From Segatella albensis DSM 11370 = JCM 12258 (GTDB taxonomy: Bacteria; Bacteroidota; Bacteroidia; Bacteroidales; Bacteroidaceae): a DNA stretch of 64,000 nucleotides. The number at the start of each line of letters is the position of its first letter. The stretch's first letter is position 1. Under the pieces are notes generated by a model that worked only from the letters and a program-made list of their open reading frames with translations, was not told where the DNA came from and made no database searches. Made by a program: the position numbers and the translations under genes. The DNA is taken from assembly GCF_000426565.1 (NCBI RefSeq), contig NZ_AUFP01000010.1, positions 47,189-111,188 of the forward strand, written 5' to 3'. Below, piece after piece: positions 57,801 through 64,000 of the stretch.

Positions 57801-57833
57801 AGGTGATAAAAAAAATATCGCCTCTATTTTCAA
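57794..57833. terminator. bidirectional terminator between mlaF and the lipoprotein gene
   Basis: AATAGAGGTGATA (57796-57808) pairs with TATCGCCTCTATT (57816-57828) with one wobble, with A and T tails on either side. Confidence 0.8.
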
Positions 57834-57834
57834 T

Positions 57835-58230
57835 TTATTGCATTTTCCATTTTCCTTTCACTTCAATCATTGGCACAACGATTTCTTCGCTCGTTTTATC
57901 TCCATAGTCGAGAACGAGAAAAGCCATGGCTGTATGATGAGCGGTATCAGCCTTTGCATCTGCTATCTTTACGTTGCTAATACCTTGATGTTCTTCTTTT
58001 TGCTGGTATACAAACATCTTGGCATTTGTTTCTAATTGTTCGCGATAACCTGCAGGTATGCTATCTGGCTGATTCATCCCTTTCACAAACTCTGAATATT
58101 TGTTTTCAAGCAACAAATCATAATAGCCCTTGGCTGCAATAGCTGCCAACTCGCCTTGATCTGGAGCTTCCTTGCCACATCCAGAAATGATTAATATCGA
58201 TAGAATAATGAAAGATACAACTTTTTTCAT
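57835..58230 (-). CDS. small periplasmic lipoprotein (DUF4878-like)
   Basis: The protein has 131 residues. The lipobox is IISGC with Cys18. The mature fold resembles cystatin/NTF2-like lipoproteins of the DUF4878 type: helix GELAAIAAKGYYDLLLENKYSEFVKGM, then strands TAMAFLVLDYGDKTSEEIVVPMIEVKGKWKM. The function is unknown. It abuts the der stop directly, so it is the last gene of the era-der group. Confidence 0.8.
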   Translation of the reverse strand: MKKVVSFIILSILIISGCGKEAPDQGELAAIAAKGYYDLLLENKYSEFVKGMNQPDSIPAGYREQLETNAKMFVYQQKEEHQGISNVKIADAKADTAHHTAMAFLVLDYGDKTSEEIVVPMIEVKGKWKMQ

Positions 58231-59544
58231 TTACTTCTGGCGTATAAAAATATTTATTGGACAACCATGCATAGACCAGTTCTCTCGTATCTTGTTCTCG
58301 AGGAATCTACGATAATTCTCCTTTACATACTGTGGAAGATTAGCATAGAATACAAAAGAAGGAATCTGTGTATTTGGTAACTGTGTACAATACTTGATCT
58401 TGATATACTTTCCTTTCACACTCTGTGGAGGATATGCTTCGATAATTGGGAGCATAACTTCGTTCAACTTCGAAGTTCCCACATGCGCCTTACGATTTAG
58501 ATAGACTTGCTTAGCTGTCTCTAAAACCTTGAAGATACGCTGTTTCGTAAGTGCTGAAGCAAAAATTATCGGGAAGTCAACAAAAGGTGCCATACGCTTG
58601 CGAATAGCTGCTTCGAAAGTTGCTATCACCTTCTGGTCCTTATTCTCTACCAAGTCCCACTTGTTTACAACAACGACCAAACTCTTGTTATTCTTCTGAA
58701 TCAACTGGAAGATATTCATATCCTGTGTCTCAATACCACGAGTGGCATCGATCATCAGAATACAAACATCACTATTCTCAATAGCTCTGATACTACGCAT
58801 CACAGAATAGAACTCCAAATCCTCCGTAACCTTATTCTTACGACGAATTCCTGCAGTATCTACCAAATAAAAATCAAAACCAAACTTGTCATAACGTGTA
58901 TAGATACTATCGCGAGTTGTACCAGCTATTTCGGTTACAATGTTTCTCTCTTCACCAATAAAGGCATTGATAATACTACTTTTTCCTGCATTTGGACGAC
59001 CTACAACTGCAAAACGTGGAATGTCTTCTTCGATAGTCTCCTCAGGATTATCCTTCAACTTATCCAAAAGCATATCCAACAAGTCACCTGTACCACCACC
59101 TGTAGCTGCACTGATACATACAGGATCGCCCAGTCCTAACTTGTAGAATTCTGCTGCCTCATAATAACTTGCACTGTTATCAACTTTATTTGCTACAAGG
59201 ATTACAGGAAGTTTCGTTCTGCGCAGAATCATTGCAACATCTTCATCCCAGTCGGTTACACCTGTTTCATTGTCAACGAGGAATAACACCAAATCAGCTT
59301 CTTCTGTTGCAATCATTACTTGCTCACGAATAGCATCCTCAAAGATATCGTCTGACTTTACAACCCAACCGCCGGTATCAACAACTGAAAATTCACGGCC
59401 ATTCCATTGACATTTTCCATACTGACGATCACGAGTCGTACCAGCAGTATCACTAACGATAGCACGACGAGACTGGGTCAAACGATTAAAAAGCGTTGAC
59501 TTACCCACATTTGGGCGGCCAACAATAGCTACTAAATTTGCCAT
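58231..59544 (-). CDS. der: GTPase Der (EngA), ribosome assembly
   Basis: The protein has 437 residues with two tandem G domains: first P-loop [17 protein letters not shown], second [17 protein letters not shown]. The matching G4 motifs are VANKVD and VNKWDL. A C-terminal KH-like domain contains [17 protein letters not shown] and [27 protein letters not shown]. It is needed for 50S maturation. A 116-bp gap separates it from era upstream. Confidence 0.96.
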   Translation of the reverse strand: MANLVAIVGRPNVGKSTLFNRLTQSRRAIVSDTAGTTRDRQYGKCQWNGREFSVVDTGGWVVKSDDIFEDAIREQVMIATEEADLVLFLVDNETGVTDWDEDVAMILRRTKLPVILVANKVDNSASYYEAAEFYKLGLGDPVCISAATGGGTGDLLDMLLDKLKDNPEETIEEDIPRFAVVGRPNAGKSSIINAFIGEERNIVTEIAGTTRDSIYTRYDKFGFDFYLVDTAGIRRKNKVTEDLEFYSVMRSIRAIENSDVCILMIDATRGIETQDMNIFQLIQKNNKSLVVVVNKWDLVENKDQKVIATFEAAIRKRMAPFVDFPIIFASALTKQRIFKVLETAKQVYLNRKAHVGTSKLNEVMLPIIEAYPPQSVKGKYIKIKYCTQLPNTQIPSFVFYANLPQYVKENYRRFLENKIRENWSMHGCPINIFIRQK

Positions 59545-59660
59545 TTCTGTTTAATTTCTGAAGTTATACATTCTTCGGCCCTCCTTATCGGGAGAGTATG
59601 CTCTCAATACATTCAGAGCAAAACTCGGGGTTTCTTCTCAAAGAAAACTCCTAGCCTAAT

Positions 59661-60542
59661 TTATTCTGGATTATATCCGAAATGATTGAGCTCTCTTTCG
59701 GAATTACGCCAATCTTTGTCCACTTTTACAAAAGTTTCCAAATAGATCTTCTTATCAAAGAACTTCTCGAGACTCTTTCGTGCCTCTGAAGAAACTTTCT
59801 TCAATGCCATACCTTGATGGCCTATGATAATACCTTTCTGACTGTCGCGCTCTACGTAGATAACAACATTAATATGGATATGTTTATCATCCTCCTTGAA
59901 ACGCTCTACAGCAACTTCCACAGAATAAGGTATTTCCTTGTCATAATAACGGAGAATTTTCTCACGAACAATTTCACTGACAAAGAATTTTGCAGGTTTA
60001 TCTGTAAGCTGTTCCTTATCAAAATAAGCTGGCGATTCAGGAAGCAGTTCCTTAATACGCTTCATTAGAATATCTGTACCAAACTTATTCTTAGCTGAGA
60101 TTGGAAGAATCTCCGCATTAGGAAGCAGTCCATGCCATTTTTCAACAATAGTTCCCAATGTCTCCTGATTGCTCTCATCTATTTTATTTATCAAAAGGAG
60201 AACAGGAATACTCATCTTCTTCACCTTGTCCAAAAAATCCATATTTTTTTCTGGATTTTCCACAACATCGGTGACATAAAGCAAGATATCAGCATCTGCC
60301 AAAGCCGATTCAGAAAATGCAAGCATCATCTCTTGCATCTTATAATTCGGTTTCAAGACACCAGGAGTATCCGAAAAGACAATCTGACAATCTTCATCAT
60401 TGACAATACCCATGATACGATGTCTAGTTGTCTGAGCCTTGAAAGTCGCAATACTGATTCGCTCTCCGACTAATTGATTCATCAGAGTCGACTTACCCAC
60501 ATTTGGGTTGCCTACAATATTTACAAAACCTGCTTTATGCAT
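59661..60542 (-). CDS. era: GTPase Era, 16S rRNA processing
   Basis: The protein has 293 residues. G1 is [18 protein letters not shown]3 is FSDTPGVLKPNYKMQ, and G4 is LLINKID. The C-terminal KH domain has the VIYVERDSQKGIIIGHQGMALKKVSSEARKSLEKFF signature region. It binds the 16S 3' end during 30S assembly. It lies between fabH (separated by a terminator) and der. Confidence 0.96.
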   Translation of the reverse strand: MHKAGFVNIVGNPNVGKSTLMNQLVGERISIATFKAQTTRHRIMGIVNDEDCQIVFSDTPGVLKPNYKMQEMMLAFSESALADADILLYVTDVVENPEKNMDFLDKVKKMSIPVLLLINKIDESNQETLGTIVEKWHGLLPNAEILPISAKNKFGTDILMKRIKELLPESPAYFDKEQLTDKPAKFFVSEIVREKILRYYDKEIPYSVEVAVERFKEDDKHIHINVVIYVERDSQKGIIIGHQGMALKKVSSEARKSLEKFFDKKIYLETFVKVDKDWRNSERELNHFGYNPE

Positions 60543-60565
60543 AAAAGAATTGATTGATATTCAAA

Positions 60566-60606
60566 ATAAAAAAAACGCATCATCTTATCAAAAAGAAGGA
60601 TGCGTC
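60566..60606 (-). terminator. terminator of the DUF177-rpmF-fabH operon
   Basis: ACGCATC (60575-60581) pairs with GATGCGT (60599-60605). A T-run follows on the minus strand. Confidence 0.75.
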
Positions 60607-60630
60607 TTTCTGTCTTTATTGATATAATAT

Positions 60631-61650
60631 CTATTTCACCAACGCGGCCTTGGCACCATCGTAAGCCCATCTTAAATAAGAGGCACCATTTACGAAACCA
60701 GCACCAAATGCTGTCAGAATGATATTGTCACCCTTCTTAAGTTCCTTTTCATAATCCCAAAGAACAAGAGGCATACAAGCAGCACTAGTATTTCCATAAC
60801 GCTGAATATTAACCAACAACTTATCCATCGGCGCACCAATTCTCTTGGCTACAGCCTCGATGATTCGCAAGTTGGCTTGATGAGTAACGATATGGTCTAC
60901 ATCATCAATGGTTAAATTGTTACGCTTCAATATCTCTTCACAATCATCACCCATGGCTGTTACAGCATAACGGAACACAAAGCGTCCTTCCTGATATGTG
61001 TAATGCATACGATGATCAACAGAGAAATGAGAAGACGGGAATACAGAGCCACCAGCTTTAATATGAAGGAAAGGAAGACCCTTGCCATCTGTACGATGAA
61101 AAGAATCTATCAAACCAATATTTTCTTCTTCTGTTCCTTCTACCAAGACAGCACCTGCGCCATCACCAAACAATGGACATGTAGAACGATCTTGATAGTC
61201 AGTAATCGACGACATTTTATCAGCGCCAATAACAATAATATGTTTATGGCGTCCACTCTGAATCATATTACAAGCAACATCGAGTGCATACATAAAACCG
61301 CAACAAGCAGCAGAGAAATCAAAAGCAAAAGCATTTTTCAATCCAAGCTTACCTAATACGATAGATGCAGTAGATGGATGAACATAATCAGGTGTGGTTG
61401 TCGCAACCATTAGGGCATCAATGCTATCGGGATCAATACCAGTCTTCTTTAATAAGAGTTTGGCTGCCTTACGTGCCATATAAGAAGTGCCCAATCCTTC
61501 TTCAGTAAGGATTCGGCGCTCCTTAATTCCGGTACGAGTAACTATCCACTCATCATTGGTATCGACCATACGAGACAATTCCTCATTATTCAGGACATAG
61601 TCTGGTACATATCCAGCGACACCAGTGATGATAGCGTTAATTTTTCCCAT
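60631..61650 (-). CDS. fabH: 3-oxoacyl-ACP synthase III
   Basis: The protein has 339 residues. The catalytic Cys is in FDFSAACCGFMYALDVA, the His in VDHIVTHQANLRI, and the Asn in RYGNTSAACMPLVL. It starts fatty-acid synthesis by condensing acetyl-CoA with malonyl-ACP. Its ATG overlaps the rpmF stop by 1 bp. The rpmF-fabH order is common, with plsX missing between them here. Confidence 0.95.
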   Translation of the reverse strand: MGKINAIITGVAGYVPDYVLNNEELSRMVDTNDEWIVTRTGIKERRILTEEGLGTSYMARKAAKLLLKKTGIDPDSIDALMVATTTPDYVHPSTASIVLGKLGLKNAFAFDFSAACCGFMYALDVACNMIQSGRHKHIIVIGADKMSSITDYQDRSTCPLFGDGAGAVLVEGTEEENIGLIDSFHRTDGKGLPFLHIKAGGSVFPSSHFSVDHRMHYTYQEGRFVFRYAVTAMGDDCEEILKRNNLTIDDVDHIVTHQANLRIIEAVAKRIGAPMDKLLVNIQRYGNTSAACMPLVLWDYEKELKKGDNIILTAFGAGFVNGASYLRWAYDGAKAALVK

Positions 61651-61835
61651 TATTCAGCTGCTTCCTTTACAATAGCAACCTTACCGCGGTAGTAACCACA
61701 AGTTGGACATACTGTATGATAAACATAGTAAGCACCACAGTTAGGGCAAACTGCCAATGTAGGAACTACAGCTTTATCATGAGTTCTTCTCTTAAGTGTA
61801 CGAGTCTTAGACTGTCTTCTTTTAGGATGTGCCAT
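61650..61835 (-). CDS. rpmF: 50S ribosomal protein L32
   Basis: The protein has 61 residues. The basic N-terminus MAHPKRRQSKTRTLKRR is followed by a zinc ribbon CPNCGAYYVYHTVCPTCGYY with all four Cys. This is standard size. It is located between DUF177 and fabH. Confidence 0.97.
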   Translation of the reverse strand: MAHPKRRQSKTRTLKRRTHDKAVVPTLAVCPNCGAYYVYHTVCPTCGYYRGKVAIVKEAAE

Positions 61836-61853
61836 AATTTTTAATTTTTAATT

Positions 61854-62381
61854 TTAATCTTTTAATTTCAATTTTTTCAAAGCATCCCAGCGAGGATCTA
61901 TAGTTTCTGTGTCATCTTCCTTACCGCTTCGGGCGGCCGAATGTTCTTCTAACAATTCAATCATAGCCGTGTTGCATTTACCAGGAGCATGCACATGCTT
62001 GATAGGAATATTAACTACTATAAATTCATAGATGAACCAAGCAACATCGAGTATTCCTTCGTCCTCGGCCACAATTACCAGGTCATCATCTTCTGAGCTT
62101 TCTTCTCCAAATTTAGCGACTAATCTATCATCCGAACAAATTGGCTGTTCCATATCATCCAGACATAAGTCACATTGCACTGTAACAACACCCTCTGTAT
62201 GGAAATTCAATTCATAGAAATCTTCCATCTTACTGATTGACAGAGAAGACACAAGATTTCCCTTCTGAATCTCTGGGGCATCGATAGCCTTAAAGTATTC
62301 ATCGTCCAGCTTAAACCTAAAAGAACTAACTCCCTGAGGCAAAGCCTTTAAGTCGATTTTGAATGGCTCTAAACTATTCAT
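61854..62381 (-). CDS. DUF177 (YceD-like) protein
   Basis: The protein has 175 residues. The family pattern is VTVQCDLCLDDMEQPICSDDRLVAKFGE, with the CDLCL motif in the middle and an acidic stretch SEDDDLVIVAEDEGILDVAWFIYEFIVVNIPIKH. The protein is soluble. DUF177 genes almost always precede rpmF, as here, and are linked to 23S rRNA maturation in plants and bacteria. Confidence 0.9.
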   Translation of the reverse strand: MNSLEPFKIDLKALPQGVSSFRFKLDDEYFKAIDAPEIQKGNLVSSLSISKMEDFYELNFHTEGVVTVQCDLCLDDMEQPICSDDRLVAKFGEESSEDDDLVIVAEDEGILDVAWFIYEFIVVNIPIKHVHAPGKCNTAMIELLEEHSAARSGKEDDTETIDPRWDALKKLKLKD

Positions 62382-62398
62382 ATACAGTTTTCGGGTTG

Positions 62399-62406
62399 CA
62401 AAGTTA
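62399..62406 (-). promoter_or_regulatory. -7 box of the DUF177-rpmF-fabH operon
   Basis: TAACTTTG on the minus strand, 17 bp before the ATG. Confidence 0.6.
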
Positions 62407-62453
62407 CGAATATTTTTTGATAAAAGATAATTTTAAAGCAAAAAAACTCACTT

Positions 62454-63623
62454 TTAGTATTTTTTTAGCTCGATTCTAAATGTTGTCCCTAAACCAATTT
62501 CTGATGATTTTACAAATATCTTCCCATGATGATATTCTTCAACGATTCTTTTAACCAGACTTAATCCAAGCCCCCATCCTCTGCTTTTTGTAGTAAATCC
62601 AGGAACAAAAACATGTTTGAAATCCTTAGCGGGAATTCCTTTGCCCGAATCTGTAACATCAATTATCACAGTTTGATCCTGCTCATGTAGAGATATTGTA
62701 ATGCAACCATTAGCAGCACCTATAGCATCTATGGAATTTTTTAGCAGATTCTCGAGCACCCATCCGAACAAATTAGCATTCATATTGATGAAAACATCTG
62801 CATCCGGAAAATCTTTTTTTATAACAATATTACGAGATGTCCTACGATTCATATAATCCACTACATCGGCGATTAAAATTTTAAGACTCGCCTTCTGAGA
62901 CTCAGGCAAAGAACCTATTTTAGAGAAGCGATCAGCAATCAACTGCAATCGATTTACATCATAGTCCATCTCTAAAATCATATCATCTTGAGGATATTTA
63001 TCTTTAAGAATTTCGATCCATGCCATCATACTAGAAATAGGAGTTCCAAGTTGATGAGCTGTTTCCTTAGACAATCCAACCCAAAGACTATTTTGCTCCG
63101 ACTTTTTCGATGTTGTCAAAAAGAATATTGCAAAGACCACAAAAAGAAAAACTACAGCCAACTGGATGTAAGGATAAACTTCAAGGCGCTTGATCATAAC
63201 AGAATCATCATAACACACTTGGACGAAATCACGTGTAGAATCATTAAGAGCTATATGAATACATTTACCATTCGATTTCCAAAGAATCCCTAACGAAGAA
63301 GCATAATCCAAGCTATCCTTACGACTATTACCCCAAAGGTCTATATTTCTAAAAATCTGAGCACGGTTATTAGCATCTAAGACAATTACAGGAATCGTAT
63401 GATTCTCATTAATAACAGTAAGGACAAGATTAAGGTCTGTATGTTCATCAGCAGAATTCAACGAACGCATAGCCTGTGCCCACATCTGGACACGACTTTT
63501 CTCCTCTCTAGCCAAATCGCGAACTAAGAAATGAGAGACTATCAAAGACACTATGGCAATAGCAATCGCAGATGCCACAAGTAAGATTTTTATTTTATGA
63601 CTTTTATCAATCCCCTGCATCAT
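62454..63623 (-). CDS. membrane sensor histidine kinase
   Basis: The protein has 389 residues from MMQGIDKSHK. One membrane helix lies at about 12-34, a periplasmic loop of about 120 residues follows, and a second helix at about 155-175 (LAVVFLFVVFAIFFL). The dimerisation helix has the phospho-acceptor His in KETAHQLGTPISSMMAWIE. The ATPase domain has N-box VLENLLKNSIDA, G1 DVTDSGKGIP and G2 RGWGLGLSLVKRI. No response regulator gene is next to it. The longer frame to 63689 starts with GTG and runs toward the rRNA terminator, so the ATG pair is preferred. Confidence 0.88.
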   Translation of the reverse strand: MMQGIDKSHKIKILLVASAIAIAIVSLIVSHFLVRDLAREEKSRVQMWAQAMRSLNSADEHTDLNLVLTVINENHTIPVIVLDANNRAQIFRNIDLWGNSRKDSLDYASSLGILWKSNGKCIHIALNDSTRDFVQVCYDDSVMIKRLEVYPYIQLAVVFLFVVFAIFFLTTSKKSEQNSLWVGLSKETAHQLGTPISSMMAWIEILKDKYPQDDMILEMDYDVNRLQLIADRFSKIGSLPESQKASLKILIADVVDYMNRRTSRNIVIKKDFPDADVFINMNANLFGWVLENLLKNSIDAIGAANGCITISLHEQDQTVIIDVTDSGKGIPAKDFKHVFVPGFTTKSRGWGLGLSLVKRIVEEYHHGKIFVKSSEIGLGTTFRIELKKY

Positions 63624-63714
63624 ATAGAGAAAACGAAAAAGCCTGAGAGATATTGCAGTAACGCCCCAAAAACAAACGCCACCAGCCACCCCAGCAATAT
63701 CCCGAGTTATATGA

Positions 63715-63754
63715 AACGAAAAAAGCCCCGAATACTTTCGTAATCGAGGCTTGA
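63715..63754 (-). terminator. terminator of the rRNA operon
   Basis: On the minus strand AAGCCTCGATTAC pairs with GTATTCGGGGCTT around GAAA, followed by six T. Confidence 0.85.
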
Positions 63755-63760
63755 TTTAAA

Positions 63761-63873
<113 letters not shown>

Positions 63874-63957
63874 TATGGCTTATGACATCCTTGCACACAA
63901 GCAGCTTATAAAATAACCTGTATCTACTTTCTACTCAACAACAAAAAGCATAAACTC

Positions 63958-64000
63958 TTTAGAAAGTTTCGGGCAATTAGTAGTGCTCGGCTTTGACGTC
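63958..64000 (-). rRNA. rrl: 23S ribosomal RNA, 3' end only
   Basis: The minus strand reads GACGTCAAAGCCGAGCAC, then TACTAATTGCCCGAAACTTTCT, the known 3' end of Bacteroidota 23S rRNA. The rest is outside the window. The 5S gene follows about 85 bp downstream. Confidence 0.85.

Overview
The window looks like a chromosomal segment of a Bacteroidota bacterium, most likely in the Prevotellaceae (Prevotella/Segatella-like). The evidence is the AT-leaning composition, the very frequent TAnnTTTG -7 promoter boxes with weak or absent Shine-Dalgarno sites, and family hallmarks: large outer-membrane barrels with a carboxypeptidase-regulatory-like N-domain, an OstA-like LPS transport protein, an asparaginyl-tRNA synthetase, and C39 peptidase-ABC exporters with double-glycine peptides. 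The species is inferred, not proven.

Layout. (1) 1-12.2 kb is an accessory, heavily rearranged region. A minus-strand operon (LytTR regulator, TonB-like protein, TPR protein cut by the window edge) is divergent from a plus-strand locus with a short double-glycine leader peptide, an outer-membrane barrel and a C39 peptidase-ABC exporter. The exporter is broken: an A9 tract shifts its frame, and the gene stops at about 4.93 kb. Its last third reappears at 11.27 kb, followed by a small HlyD-like adaptor. Between the two pieces lie a decayed helix-turn-helix gene, four 32-bp iterons, an IS66 remnant and a compact intact module. That module contains a ThiF/E1-like adenylyltransferase, a PAS-LuxR regulator, a LuxI/FeeM-like N-acyltransferase and a second outer-membrane barrel. 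Three promoters in the module carry a TTACAC-N4-GTGTAA operator whose centre lies exactly 30.5 bp upstream of the -7 box. Two of them have a second copy exactly 39 bp further upstream. This is the strongest candidate in the window for an undescribed system: an acyl-signal or lipopeptide circuit with its own regulon.

(2) 12.8-39 kb is mainly core: an FKBP lipoprotein, glyS, parC, an SGNH esterase, tRNA-Leu, a B3/4 protein, a tRNA methyltransferase, a VWA/MoxR pair, asd, a cation/proton antiporter, a LolD-type ATPase, a CvfB-like S1 protein, a MATE exporter, trpS, a phytase-like esterase, asnS, a pseudouridine synthase with a Gly/Arg/Tyr/Asn-rich tail, and purB. It is interrupted at 30.3-31.8 kb by a small orphan CRISPR-like remnant, a decayed lipoprotein gene and a repeat array.

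(3) 39-64 kb is core: two duplicated tRNA-Val genes, an OmpA-family protein, mutL-ostA-surA-ppiC, guaB, recQ, clpX-clpP-tig, lptB divergent from mlaE-mlaF, a lipoprotein-der-era group, fabH-rpmF-DUF177, a sensor histidine kinase, then the 5S gene and 3' end of a 23S gene of an rRNA operon on the minus strand.

Three intergenic arrays (about 12.55, 31.50 and 49.24 kb) share one 22-bp repeat unit that starts with GTTAAC, a dispersed repeat family of unknown function.
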